64,000 bases of DNA, from the NCBI RefSeq assembly GCF_963583255.1, contig NC_084805.1, forward strand, positions 64,501 through 128,500, read 5' to 3'. Origin of the DNA: Pyrus communis (Eukaryota > Streptophyta > Magnoliopsida > Rosales > Rosaceae). Numbering within the stretch: position 1 is the stretch's first letter; each line of letters opens with the position of its first letter. This document shows positions 13,553 to 24,964 of the stretch, piece by piece. Made by a program: the position numbers and the translations under genes. Under the pieces are notes generated by a model. It made no database searches. It was not told the origin of the DNA and saw nothing but the letters and a program-made list of their open reading frames with translations.

Positions 13553-13800
13553 CTAGCATAGTTGATTCATGGACAGCAAGTGTTGTGATAACTGAGGAAC
13601 ATGCAATATAGAGTTCAATTTAAAGCTATAAGACTTAGTATGAAGCATGGAATTGCCAATGTGTGCAATAGATAAACCTTCACCATTTACACTGCTCACA
13701 GTTTCTGGAGAAGAATAGGGTGCAGCCACTTGAAGATTGGAAAGCTCATAGGTCATATGATTTGTTGCCTCAGAGTCAAGCAACCAATATTCTTGTGATA
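13553..13800 (-). pseudogene. Copia aspartic protease with altered active site
   Basis: The frame 13783-13553 contains LDSEATNHM where copia proteases have the D-S/T-G-A active-site motif. Gly is replaced by Glu. The downstream sequence (GEGLSIAHIGNS, LNSILHVPQLSQHLLSMNQLC) is typical copia protease/prepro-integrase. The Asp is retained but the fireloop glycine is lost, so catalysis is unlikely. Confidence 0.85.
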
Positions 13801-14049
13801 GAGCTGAAGGAGATCAAGTGGTTGTAGCATTCATGGCAACATGAGAATAGGACTGAGACATTCCACTTGAAAATGGATATTGTTGTGGAGAAAGAACAGC
13901 AGAAGATTGATATTGAGGTGGAACACCAGAGAGTGGACCATATAGAGAACCAAAAGCATATGGAACAGAAAACCCTTGTGAATGAGAAGAATATCCCTAT
14001 GTTGGAATGAAAGACTGAGGAGTATTATTAGCTCAATCAAAACATGTGG

Positions 14050-15155
14050 CAAATGTGTGACCAACTCTATGGCAAATTTGACACCCATTTTGATAACAAT
14101 TGAGCACAGAGTGACCCTTCCTATCACAGATTTGACATTTCTATTGAGTTGATGGGGTTAAGATGGTAACCTTTGATGTCCTAAAGACTGATACACAGGT
14201 TGAGACTGGGCCTGAAACTAGTTCCCTCTAGAGAATTGAGACTGAGAAAACTAAGGTTAAGACCCTAAGAATAACTTCTTGCCTTTGCCTTTGTTTTTGA
14301 TATTATTCCCCCTGAAATTATTGTAGGACTCTGATCCAATTTAAGACACAAAAGCCAAAGGACCAGGAACATCCATTTGTGAAAAATGAGTTGGGAAAGG
14401 CAATTGTTGAAACTGAGGCACACTGGATGAACTGCCCATATGACTTCCAAAACTTGAAGATTGAGCAAGCATGGCAAACATTAAAGGAACTGACTTTGCC
14501 ACTTCTTCTAAGGTCGACTCTTCAGCTTTAAGTTGAGACCCCAATTCTTTCAAGGATACAAGGTTTTCTCTACCACGAATCACTGATTTAATTGTGTTAA
14601 ATTCAAAAGGTAAACCACGAAGAGCAACAATTACAATGTCTTCATCAGAAATTACAACTCCAACTGCAGCAAGTTGATCTCTAGTATTCTTAATTCTCTG
14701 AAGATACTCATTAACAGTCTCAGGACCTTTCTTGATATTCTGCAAATCAATCTTCATCTGAATAATGCTAGTACGAGTCATATTTGCAAAATGTTCTCTA
14801 AGATTCAGCCACATTTCTTGAGAACTCTGACATCCAATCACACAAGACAAGGCAGCAGGTGACAGTGTAGCAGTAATAAGAGTCATAAATGCTTTATCAT
14901 GAATTTTCCACACCTTATATGCATCAGAAATCACCAGTGTGTTATCATCAACTTCTCATTCAGAATCAGTCTCAACAAACTTGTTAGGGTAAGCAACAAA
15001 ACCACATATTCCATTGCCATCTAATAATAACTCCATTTGAAAATTCCAAGTGACATAATTGGAATCATCTAATTTCACGGTGACAGTATTGCTCACACTT
15101 AGAATTAGATAAGCAATCGGTGATTGAGTGAGAACTAATTACACCGGGGTTACCA
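14050..15155 (-). pseudogene. Copia gag with two CCHC zinc knuckles
   Basis: The region reads NTVTVKLDDSNYVTWNFQ near 15090-15040, an in-frame TGA at about 14960, then the UBN2/gag frame 14934-14341 (for example LPFEFNTIKSVIRGRENLVS). Two zinc knuckles, CQICDRKGHSVLNC and CQICHRVGHTFATC, occur back to back at about 14127-14050. The frame breaks between the gag core and the knuckles. This is the nucleocapsid-type RNA-binding protein of the element. Confidence 0.88.
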
Positions 15156-15533
15156 TTGTGAGTATGTAAGCACAAACAAGAACTTCTTCACATAATACAA
15201 AATTGAAAACAACTACTCAATCGATCAAGAATTCCCCAAAAAAACTAAGGTTTATGCGATCAAGAATCAAGACAACCAACAAATCACTAACAATTAAAAA
15301 GCGATAATCAACAAGCAACCAGACAGAAGAATATCATCTTCGCAGAGGAAAAGAATCAATCGACAAGCAGAAAAACCCCCAAATGCTAGGGTTGAAACGA
15401 TCCGCCGACTACACCGACAATCAACACCGGAGTTGAAGCAAGACTGAAACCAAACAACAACACAAACGCTAAACAAGCGGAAGCAAAGAAGATCGTCAAT
15501 CGACGGTGCGAGCCTCGACCGATGAAGATACCA

Positions 15534-15749
15534 TGATAATGAAGATGGAGGAAACAAAGATATTGGAGAAGTAGAGAGAATTTGTTGAAAAACGACTTAT
15601 CATTATATTTTTGGATAATGATTACAAGGCAATGACTTTGTCTTAGAAATACACAACTATAATTAACTCAAGGCTTGGACTAATGACATTTAGCCACATG
15701 GCACACTAATCACTAAACACCTGTCATTACTTAAACCTTCATATCCTAA
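15534..15749 (-). repeat. 5' LTR of the copia element
   Basis: This is the intact partner of the split LTR at 7522-8809. Its minus-strand 3' end is TTATCA, followed by the primer-binding-site-like TGGTATC. Shared sequence ends at about 15749. Confidence 0.88.
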
Positions 15750-16345
15750 GAAATAGTTTGACAAGCTAGGCAATGAGCAACGCCATTTCCTTGGCGATGG
15801 GAGGCTAGGGTTTGCTCTCTTTGCCATCCTCCTAAAGCAAGGGTAAAGATCATTTCCATAGAATAAGGGTTTCCTTCCTTCTTACATAAATCATGGGCTA
15901 AAGGCTCAAATACTAAGGTCCAATATATGGTACAATAATTTACAATAATTACCCAGATGGAATATCAATTAATCCAAAAATGACTCTTTCCCAATAATAA
16001 AAAACACATGTACTGATATGTAAAGATCAAAACCTTTAAGAAATGAAAACAATATCTGCATTTGTTAAAGTTGTGACCACTTACACGAGAGAGATGGGTT
16101 TACAAGGGTTTGTGGTTACCAAGATGCCCCGGAAGAGGTCATCGCCTTCTTCTCTCAATGTCGGCACATGAGTGAGAGGGAGTGAGCGTGGTGAGGTGGG
16201 GGTGGCATAAGATGATTAATTTGACAGTTGATACCGACCGTTGCTGCATGGGAGAATGAGGACGGTTTGCGTAGTTAGATTCAAACCTGAAGAAGTCAAC
16301 CCCCAAGCTCGCCTGCTAGCTCCTACTCACTAGGTATTAGAAAGT
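15750..16345. other. Intergenic DNA, nothing recognised
   Basis: No domain-bearing ORF and no paired repeat recognised. Composition is mixed and slightly GC-richer near 16100-16320. Confidence 0.4.
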
Positions 16346-17342
16346 AGGATTAATCTCAGTTCGTTACCCTAAAGTTTCTTGATTTTCAACATTTCAAGTT
16401 TTTTTTATTCCAGTTTAGTACTTAAAAACATAATTTTGTGACATTTTCATATATCTATTAAGTTTTCTATTAGAATCTCCATTAACTGATGATGTGGTGT
16501 TCACGTGTACAATGACTAATGCTACGTCTCAATATAGGCTTATATATTAAAATTTTTAAAAAATTAAAAATCAATTTAGGTCTCTCATCTCCCTCCTCTG
16601 CACCCAGTACCCCATCCCTCTTTCACTCCTCCACACCCACCCTCTTCCCCTTCCCTCTCCAAACCTAAATGAAAACCCATGAAATTCAACACCATCAAAT
16701 TCAAAAATGGAAAACCAAACTATTTGATTATGTTTGAAATCAAAGAAGCCAACAACAAATCTACCTATAAAGCCAAATCAAGAGTTTTGTTGCCGATTTC
16801 GAACTCGCTGTGCGCGGTTCCTCAGAATTCTAGCTCCTCCCCCATATCCATGTCCACCGTCAGTGGGATTGAAGGTTTCAGTGAGCAAACAGAGCTGGGT
16901 TCTTTATTTTTTATGGTAATTGATGAAATTTGGTTCTTTGGTTCGAATTCGCAACACCCTAGATTGATTTTTTTTAGGTTTAGGGTCAGGATTGGATTGG
17001 ATTTGAGGCATGGTTTAGATGAGGACGGGATTGATGATCCCAGAGGAGGATGATTTCTTTGTAGGTTTAAGGTTTAGATTTTTATTTATTTATTTATTTT
17101 TTAATTTTCTTTTAAATTTTTAATATCCATGTGTGCCCATATTGACATGTGGTGCTCAGTTATTTTCACGTGGATGTCATGTCATAAGTTAATAGAGGTT
17201 TTGACATAAAACTTAACGGATGTATGAACTATGAAAGTGTCCTAGAATTATGACTTTAGGTACCAAATTGGGACGAGAAAAACTTGATTTATGAAATGTT
17301 GAAAACCCAAAAGCTTCAAAATAATAAACTGAGATTAATCCT
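16346..17342. mobile_element. Long-TIR element (about 200-bp inverted ends)
   Basis: The left end AGGATTAATCTCAGTT and the right end GAGATTAATCCT are inverted. Similarity continues inward about 200 bp on each side (TTTTCAACATTTC, TTAAGTTTT, the ACGTG-containing segments). Such long TIRs are typical of Mutator-like or foldback elements. The centre (about 16560-17090) is a different composition and contains the 124-residue ORF 16679-17053 with no recognised domain. No clean target duplication was found; the right flank was later hit by the 17357 retrotransposon. Confidence 0.7.
16679..17053 (+). CDS. Uncharacterised ORF inside the long-TIR element
   Basis: 124 residues from an ATG, containing a Ser/Pro-rich middle and an Asp/Arg/Gly-rich C-terminus; no domain recognised. 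It sits wholly between the inverted repeats. It could be a captured host fragment, as in pack-MULEs, or simply chance. There is no splice or UTR evidence either way. Confidence 0.2.
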   Translation: MKFNTIKFKNGKPNYLIMFEIKEANNKSTYKAKSRVLLPISNSLCAVPQNSSSSPISMSTVSGIEGFSEQTELGSLFFMVIDEIWFFGSNSQHPRLIFFRFRVRIGLDLRHGLDEDGIDDPRGG

Positions 17343-17356
17343 AAAAAGGTAATAAG

Positions 17357-17703
17357 TGTTGTAGAACAGTGGATGTCCACTCAAATAATTAAATACTAGG
17401 CAAGTTGCCCTTCCACTATCTGCAAAAGCTTGCTTTCTATGACTCTTATTTTCTATATAAATACAAAACCCCACACAACACCAAAGAGAAAGACTCACGG
17501 CAGAGATAGGAAGAAAAAAGAGAGATGAAGAAGAGAGTAGAGAATAGAGAGAATTATTTTGGTACTCCTATTATTCCAGCTATAAATGAAAGCACCATTG
17601 CTGCCCCGAGGACGTACTCCAGTCACATTGACTGTAGAGGAATCTCGTAAATTTTGTGTCTTATTTCATTTATTCCACTGCACACACCGTCGATTTTACA
17701 ACA
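17357..17703 (+). repeat. 5' LTR of the 17357-23322 copia element
   Basis: Inverted termini are TGTTGTA/TACAACA. A TATA-type box (CTATATAAATAC, about 17452-17463) probably drives transcription. A primer-binding site candidate, AGTTATCAGCACGAG, follows at 17704. The LTR closely matches the 3' copy with scattered substitutions. Confidence 0.95.
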
Positions 17704-18764
17704 AGTTATCAGCACGAGAAGCTCTCATGTAAGTGGAAAGCACAACGCCATAAATCCGGTGAAGCATTATCTACCTCTCACCTCTGCCAACCAAAATCTC
17801 ACAAAATAAAAGGTATGTTCATTTTATGTCTCTCCCACCGCGCTAGAAGCGCCTCACCGAATTTCGGTACGACCTGTAGTCGTCACGAGATAAGAAAACT
17901 CGTACCTGACAATTGGTTTCCAGAGATCCAGAAGAATCTCATCAGACTTGGAAACCCAAATTGAGTTGTTTTCGACGAATCTCGAGAACTCCCATGAATA
18001 CTTGGTTGTCTGAGATGGTGATGGCAGGACTGACTCCACACATACCTCATTCTCTTGTGCCTTCATCAACTCCGTCGTCATCTATGTCTTTATAGGGAGG
18101 TTCTTGCATCGCGGTGCCATGTTCTTTGGGCCATACAAGAACAGCGCCAGTCTCTGGTAGCCTTTTTGGATTGAATTGGTTTTTTGTGACCTCCATGACA
18201 ACCTAGCTAGTCCTGGGTTTCGAGACTGGTAGAGACAGACAAAGAAAGAAAAAAGGGGAAGTTTATGGAATATGCATGACACCATCTGAAAAAGGCAATA
18301 ATGCACGACACCATTTGAGAAAAAAAGCAAGAAATAAAAAAAAAATGGAAAAGACAGAATGATGCAGTTGCACTATCTGAATGAAAAATAATAACGGGGC
18401 TAAAGTTTTTGGAATGATGCAGCATGTGAATGAAAAAGAAAAATAATAATAAAAAAAAAAAGGTAAAGGCTTTTGGATGGTGTTGCACCATTTGAAAAGA
18501 AAGAAGAAAATATATATGTATTTATTTATGTGAATGGTGTTGGCTTAAAACTCTTTCACAATTTCTATTTACTTTAAAGAAATTTATTTATCATGGATGA
18601 TTTTACTGCCTACTGCTTTAACTTTTGATTTATGTGAATAGTGCTGAATTAAAGCCCTTGTCACAAGTTTTATTTACTTAAATGCAATTTATTTACTACA
18701 GCTGAAATTACCGCCTATTGCTTTAATTTATTTATTGTACTTATCTTTTGTTACGATAAGTATA

Positions 18765-19470
18765 TACAAGACCTGAAGTTCCTTGATCAGATCAGAACCT
18801 GCAATTTCTTGATCCTCGTCATATAAAATGATTGGACGCGAAGTTCCATCATACAAAAAGATCGAGCATGAAGTCCCTTGATCCTCAAGATCAAGACATG
18901 AAGTTCCTTGATGAGTACAGTAAGTTTGAAGTGCCGCAATGCCTCAACTTAACTGTAATAAAGGCCATAAGAGTCTCAGTCTACAGACTATTAAATAAGG
19001 ACCAGAAGTTCCTCCTGTCCATACTCAAAATGGTTTAGCATAAGCATTTAGTAAGCGGATGAAATTGATTACCCGCGCTCTGCTCATGAAAACAAAATTG
19101 CTAGTTTTCACATAGGTACATGCTATTTTGCATGATGCATTATTAATTTGGTTAAGATTTGTTACCAACCATCAATATTTCTCAGTACAACTAGTGTTTG
19201 GGAACCAGCTAAACATTATACATTTACGAGTTTTTGGTTGTGTTATCTTTGTGCCTATTGCATTGTCACAACGTACTCAAATGAGGCATAATCGCGGATT
19301 GGGCATTGGTGTTCATTCAATATTTGGATCCCTTGACTGGGGATACGTTTACCGCATGGTTTGTGGACTGTCATTTTGATAAGACAATTTTCCCTCCATT
19401 AGGTGGAGAAAATAACATCATTCCAGAAGAACGATGAGAAAATAACACCGTTCTAGAAGAATGATAAGTA
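18765..19470 (+). pseudogene. Copia integrase remnant
   Basis: The frame 19128-19379 includes LVFGNQLNIIHLRVFGC and RTQM, the copia integrase C-terminal block before the GKR/linker. After frameshifts the DNA continues with translations like DCHFDKTIFPPLGGE at about 19370-19405. Upstream, 18765-18915 contains diverged short repeats around GAAGTTCCTTGATC. Several stops make it non-functional. Confidence 0.8.
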
Positions 19471-19559
19471 AAGACCGTTCCAGAAGAACGAAGAGAATTT
19501 GTCTTATTTTGATTCACGAAGCAATTAATGAGAAAATGAAGTAAGAATAATTGAATGAT

Positions 19560-20960
19560 GCAACGATGTGTCAATCAAATGGCAGATGCATTAATGATGT
19601 AACGAAAGTGATGAAATCACATATACTTGCTACAAATGTGCCTACAAGAATTAATGTCCCTGTTGGACAATATAGTGAGGCAGTAAATGATTTATCTATT
19701 GCACACCTGAAGCATGGCAGACCTTCAGACTCAAAAGGTTTAGTCATTTGAATGAAGAAGAATATGACACTACTGAACTATTGCATTCTCGAAGCATAAC
19801 TGTTGCATAACAGTCGTCACATGGATATACGTCCCAGAAAGGACAATCCGCGAACATGGGAATTTTGATGTCTCATGCATGAAGCATGATAGACGTATAG
19901 GTTCCAATGACTCAACTCCTGGAAGTAGAGATTAAAATCTAAGCTCTATAACGCTCAAAAAGAGGTTATGATCTGCATTCTCTAAATTACGACTATCCTG
20001 GAGGAGATAGTGAAGAGGCAATGGATATCCAAAAGAAATGAAAAGCTTTTATGCATGCGCATGCACATGAGAATATGGGATCACGGATTGATGATAACCA
20101 ATGGTAATTTTGGTTTTTATAAGTAGCCACTAAATTCATCAATGAGCTGTGTTGATATTGAGTTATGTTCTTTTCTGTCAACAAAAATTATTGGCCAAAA
20201 ATGGAGAAAGACAATTCCATTACAATTTTCTAAGAACGTGGAAAAATGGACCTATGTACTTGAATATAATACAAATAGCCAAAAGATGTTAAACCAAGGA
20301 GGTTACATATGGGCATTATATAGTGAAATACACTCATATGATATGACACAAGGTTACTAATTGAAACTTGAAATTATACTCTTGTAAACGAGTTCATATG
20401 AATAGAGAATTATATACAAAGGGTTGTGAGTCGCCCATATCATATCTCCATAAGTAAATCCCTCAAGTATACATGGGAGCAAATTGCCCTGTATAAATTC
20501 CAAAGGAAAATCCCTGAAGGATTCAAAGTGCTTGAACTAAGCCCTAGAAGGGTAAAACATGAATTATGTACTCAATACCACTGGATGGTATAAATTGACT
20601 TAGTGAGTACTATCATTATGATATTGTTGCAACATACTAAAATCTCTTGCAAGAGTTGATGACGTTAAATTGGAACTCTTGAAAAGTCTAGAAAAATTAT
20701 AAAGTGTTGAGAGAAATATTGTCTCGAACTGCAGATCAAACAATCTACCAACACGAATCTTATCCATGATGTTTATGATATTAAAGAATCAAATGGATTG
20801 AAGATTATGAGTTGAATACTCAAATGATGTAGACACTAAGAATGATCATTTATCTTCATGAGGGTAAAGATAAATTGATATTCGGTCCAGAAGTACCACA
20901 TCTTAGTGAAGTATATGCTTTGTTGTATTTAGCACAATACACTGAATGAAATAAAACTTA
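19560..20960 (+). pseudogene. Copia linker and reverse transcriptase remnant
   Basis: After the integrase, HLKHGRPSDSKG (about 19709-19744) matches the linker of this copia group. Toward 20880-20940 the translation FGPEVPHLSEVYALLYLA matches the RT-to-RNase-H transition (normally GPEVPYLSAIGALMYLA). The catalytic YVDD box is not recognisable; the intervening sequence is scrambled by indels. Confidence 0.65.
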
Positions 20961-21028
20961 TCTATTAATATCTTCGAGAAATTACAGATATGTGCATATA
21001 CATGAGTTAAAACAAACAAATAAGATCT

Positions 21029-21514
21029 TCATAAAGGTTGCTCATGTGAAGCCTCAGTGCTCGGCAGTATCCCAGAGGGGGGAACTGGAGATTGATCATG
21101 TGACACCCCAGTACTTGGCAAAACATCAGAAGGGGAAGGCATCAGTTGCCTTCGGAATCTAGCAACGAACCTCTTATGATCACTTTGAATCCAACTTTCG
21201 GATTTTAGCAACTGGTTAAGCTTTCTTTTCATGTTCGTTGAGTAAGTATTTGCAAGCACGTGTAAGTCTCTATTCTCATGCTTGAGCCATCTGATCTCTT
21301 GTTTAAGACTTGCCACCTCAGCCATCAATGATTCAACTTGGCGAGTTTGAGCAAGTATGCGTTGGCCCATATTGGATGCAGAGCCTGCACATTGAACACT
21401 GAGAGCCAAGGAGTCTTGAACAGTTGACTCATCATACCATTTTGAAAGGATTCTGTTATCCTTTAGAGTGAGAAGATTCTTAGCTACCATTGTAGCGGTT
21501 ATGTTATTCTTCAT
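21029..21514 (-). CDS. Antisense coiled-coil ORF within a copia element
   Basis: 161 residues from the ATG at 21514; the frame also opens at a GTG one codon earlier. It runs opposite to the host retrotransposon, downstream of its RT. The centre has a heptad-like coiled coil (VESLMAEVASLKQEIRWLKH, about residues 61-80), then a basic stretch and a C-terminal Pro/Ser tail with two imperfect repeats (SPSDVLPSTGVSHDQS and PPSGILPSTEASHEQ). No transmembrane segment or catalytic motif. I do not recognise a named family, though I have the impression of similar proteins in Rosaceae annotations. It is uninterrupted in an element whose sense genes are wrecked, which hints at separate constraint or recent acquisition. 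Chance cannot be excluded without homologues. Confidence 0.5.
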   Translation of the reverse strand: MKNNITATMVAKNLLTLKDNRILSKWYDESTVQDSLALSVQCAGSASNMGQRILAQTRQVESLMAEVASLKQEIRWLKHENRDLHVLANTYSTNMKRKLNQLLKSESWIQSDHKRFVARFRRQLMPSPSDVLPSTGVSHDQSPVPPSGILPSTEASHEQPL

Positions 21515-22965
21515 CACAGAGTCCCCAACCGTCAGATGACCATTAGAAGATAAGAAGGAAAGACGTCATATATTATCCTAATGTGATTCGTTTATATCAC
21601 TCCTAAGACTCAAATCTAAGCAAATATTAGATGGGTTAGCCATTTTCAGAAATGATGAAAGAAAAATGAGGTCAAATAAAATCTCAGAAGTGTAAGAAGG
21701 GGAAAATTTCTACGAGCAGCAACTTTCTGAGCATACTCTTGAACACAATTGATGTCTCTATAAAAGAAGAGGCAATAGAGCCACTTGTTTAGAGATCGAA
21801 GAGACATCGCTCTCCAAATTTTAAAAGCCAGATTTTCCTAAATAAAGTTTGTTGGTACTTTTCAAACACAATCTCAGTCTTTCGAATATCACGTGTAACT
21901 TTGTCAAATATCTCTGACAAAGTTGAAAACACGTAAATCTTATTGTTCTAATTACACCACAATTGTTGACAAGAGTAAAGGTATAACACCACTACCTGCT
22001 ATTGGGAAATCCCTATATATGTCGACCTCTGTGCTCCATAACAAGGCAGACCTGCAAGAATACCTAACTCTTCCTCATCTCCGAGAATGCATCTTCAACA
22101 AAGCATCTCGAAATACTCAGATTTCTTCCTCTCTGAGAATACTTCTTCAAACAAGTCACACCATAGCAAGAGTATCTCATATCATTAGGGTCAAAAGCAA
22201 GAGTATCTCATATCTTGTTGTCTCGCTGTCATTTTCTTTGTCCTTGTTCTCACCTGCAGGATAAGGAGAAAGAGAGCAATCAGCTGGCACTTGGAATCAA
22301 CCTTTCGATCTAGAACTTATTGCCTGGAATCTTTGCCTGGTTGCTTATCTTGCATTGCTCTCGAGTACTCATTTTCAAGTGTTGATATGATGTTGGTTAT
22401 TTACACTAAAGTTGCTAAGCATAATGAGTCGCTGAGAAGTGATGTTTTGCAGGACCATTCAAATGCAAGGTTTGCATTCCACTACTGCATCAGTGAACAA
22501 ATACTATAAGAGAAGATGCCACACATGCAAGGGGGAAAACCAGGGAAAATACCACTTCTACAAAGGGAACAAATAAAGCAAGCAAAAATGATACATTGAA
22601 GCATGTGGAGACAAGTGCAAAAAACACATGCTAATTCATCCCCACCAAAACGAAAGATCACTTGCCACGTGAAGCTCATCATGGTCAAATTTCATTCAAG
22701 ATCAAGTCTCGACGGCCCTTGAAGAAATCACAAGTCTGATTCAAGATCAAGTGTCCACCACCCTCGAATCAAATTTAGCTCTAGATAAATGAAGTAAATT
22801 CAGACCTTTGGAGGAAACCAGAAGGCCCTCCAGCCCAGTTCAAGAACAAGCCTGTGGAAAGTCAACAAGCACAACAGATATGGTACTACTCATCAGGGGG
22901 AGCATCCAAAAACAAATCAAGATTTTAACGAGTCAATCGAAGACTTGTGGCCATCCAATGGGGAG

Positions 22966-23322
22966 TGTTGTAGAACAGTGGATGTCCACTCAAATAATTA
23001 AATAATGGGCAAGTTACCCTTCCACTATATGTTGAAGCTTGCTTCCTAGGACTCCTATTTTCTATATAATTACAAACCCCACACAACGCCAAAGAGAGAG
23101 ACTCACGGCAAAGATAGGAAGAGAGAGGAAGAGAAAAGAGAGATGAAGAAGAGAGGAGAGAATAGAGAGAATTATTTTTGTACTCTTATTATTCCAGATT
23201 ATAAATGAAAGCACCACTGCTGCCCTGATGATGTACTCCAGTCACACTGACTGTAGAGAAACCTCATAAATTTTGTGTCTTGTTTCATTTATTTCATTGC
23301 ACACACCGTCAATTTTACAGCA
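22966..23322 (+). repeat. 3' LTR of the 17357-23322 copia element
   Basis: Preceded directly by the polypurine tract at 22957-22965. It ends TACAGCA and is followed by the ATAAG target duplication. It has a small length difference from the 5' LTR (an extra GAGAGAGGAA-type stretch). Confidence 0.95.
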
Positions 23323-23517
23323 ATAAGAAAATTATAGAACTAATGAATGCGATAGTACCTGATGCTGTTTTATATTTGTTATAAAAGTAGGTGAGTTGGT
23401 TGTTAATTCAGAACATGATTATATTACAGAGCTCAACGTTCATTAGTTGGATACTGACCCTTCTCACAAATCAGCTTCTTTTAAGTGAACTAAGTTCACT
23501 GATTTTTTCGTGTGCAG

Positions 23518-23650
23518 TGTGGCGTTGTTGATGGCCTCCGGGAGGAAATCATTATTAATGTTGAACAGGTGCTGAAGCTTGAGTTTTTGGCGTTGTTGAT
23601 GGCCTCCGGGAGGAAATGGAGAAGGTTTTCACTTGGAAACCAAAACTTGA
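23518..23650 (+). repeat. Tandemly duplicated exon-like segment
   Basis: GGCGTTGTTGATGGCCTCCG recurs with a period of about 68 bp (about 23521 and 23589). Both copies continue GGAGGAAAT and both are followed by TTGAGTTTTTGG. The first copy is preceded by a pyrimidine tract and GTGCAG, as at a 3' splice site. One frame translates as CGVVDGLREEIIINVEQVLK. This may be a decayed exon of a host gene; I cannot name the gene. Confidence 0.4.
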
Positions 23651-24044
23651 GTTTTTGGGTATTTTTTTGTTCCGCTATGCATTTTACTTGAATATTTGTT
23701 CTTACATGCACCTGCAAAAATGTTTCTTACAGTTAATAGGCACTTTGGAGAAACGTATGTATTCATATACTCAGATTAGTAGATCTCACAGAATATTCAG
23801 AATGGTATGTCCATATTAATATATTATATATTTTTTTATGTAGAGCCTCCAATAAAATTTTGGATTTACTACCAAGTCCTATGTAATGGTATCTGTATCT
23901 TAATTTGTTTTTACTTCTTCACGGACATTGCTATAACACATTCAGTCTCCTATTTTAACACTTATATACAATATTTATGACTCATTGAAATCTTATGATA
24001 TGCCGAGAGAGAGAGAGAGATAGATGATTTTTGACACACCCCGA

Positions 24045-24256
24045 CTCGATATGTTCATTAAGACTCCAAATCGAGCTATGTTGGCCGACACCTCCGGACT
24101 GGGATGTGACAATTTTGCTATGCTTGATAAAACTGAAAATAAAAGGAGAACTCGATATGTTCATTAGGACTCCAAATCGAGCTATGCTGGCCGACACCTC
24201 CGGACTGGGATGTGACAATTTTGCTATTCTTGATAAAACTGAAAATAAAAGGAAAA
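24045..24256. repeat. 106-bp tandem duplication
   Basis: Two near-identical units begin CTCGATATGTTCATTA at 24045 and 24151. Each contains CCGACACCTCCGGACTGGGA and ends in a GATAAAACTGAAAATAAAAG stretch. Only three or four differences are visible, so the duplication is recent. No coding function seen. Confidence 0.9.
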
Positions 24257-24394
24257 TCTAAGGTAGGATTTGCATCCGTACGAGCTTTTATTCTGTAGCA
24301 CAATCTTTTATATCGTTCAAATTAATCTTTTATATAATTTTCAATTATCCCATAGTAACGCACGGACATAAATTTCTAGTCTTACTTAAATTAC

Positions 24395-24555
24395 ATATTA
24401 ATGAAACTCTCTTTGTCAATTAAAAGAGGGTAAAAAAATATTTTTTCTTTTATCACAACAAAAAAAAATTAAGGACGGTAACGTAATGTTACAAATCAAA
24501 ATTTTACTATTTTTTGTTTAAGCCTCACATTTCCACAGTTCTCTCTCGCTCTCTT

Positions 24556-24608
<53 letters not shown>

Positions 24609-24964
24609 TTTCATGATTTCTATCTTAAATTAAATTTGGAGCGACTGAGAATGGCTATCAACAACTTGCTTTTATCAAGCTGGCAAATCATTCCGTGTTT
24701 TTTATAACAACTATGACATGACTATTGGTGTATTGAAGTTAAATTAGTTTATTGTCTCTTGTTACTTTCTTTTTCTTTTCTTTTTTTAGTATATCGATAT
24801 TTTTGTACTAAAAATATGAAGAATTCGGTTAAACCACACAATCGACAGCCTAATTTAGTATCGAATTTGCCATTCATAAGATAATTTAGTATCGAATTTG
24901 CCATTCATAAGATTCGAACCTAAAACCTCTCATTTCTAATTGAAGAGAAAAACCACCAGACCGT
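24395..24964 (-). mobile_element. SINE-like composite repeat, minus orientation
   Basis: On the minus strand, from 24964: a tRNA-like head GGTCTGGTGG...CTCTTCA with a box-B-like AGGTTCGAATC (24911-24921). Then come CAAATTCGATACTAAATT, a (TA)n run (about 24559-24606), and a 3' block containing GTGAGGCTTAAAC and TTTCATTAATATGTA. The same head and tail occur in the same order at 33912-34345 on the plus strand. A 31-bp piece is tandemly duplicated (24851-24881 and 24882-24912). Pol III box B supports a tRNA-derived SINE; the boundary of the tail is uncertain. Confidence 0.55.
24559..24606. repeat. (TA)n microsatellite
   Basis: About 24 uninterrupted TA/AT dinucleotides. Likely polymorphic in length. 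Confidence 0.95.

Larger units (their letters stand above)
7522..15749 (-). mobile_element. Decayed Ty1/copia retrotransposon, interrupted by two later insertions
   Basis: The minus-strand domain order is gag, protease, integrase, reverse transcriptase, RNase H, which defines copia. The right-hand (5') LTR is 15534-15749. The left-hand (3') LTR is split into 7522-7665 and 8733-8809. A primer-binding-site-like TGGTATC directly follows the 5' LTR (15533 downward). The polypurine tract, complement of TTCCCCCTC, adjoins the 3' LTR at about 8811-8819. LTR length is about 216 bp. Multiple stops, frame changes and a protease active-site change make it non-autonomous. A hAT-like element (7666-8732) and a solo LTR (9777-11506) landed in it later. 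I could not see a convincing target duplication. Confidence 0.9.
17357..23322 (+). mobile_element. Complete-ended but decayed Ty1/copia retrotransposon
   Basis: LTRs at 17357-17703 (347 bp) and 22966-23322 (357 bp) both start TGTTGTAGAACAGTGG and end TACA(A/G)CA. The 5-bp direct repeat ATAAG flanks the element at 17352-17356 and 23323-23327. The polypurine tract AATGGGGAG abuts the right LTR, giving plus orientation. Copia integrase and RT remnants are recognisable inside but full of stops. The stretch after RT holds an intact antisense ORF (21029-21514). Total length is 5,966 bp. Confidence 0.95.
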
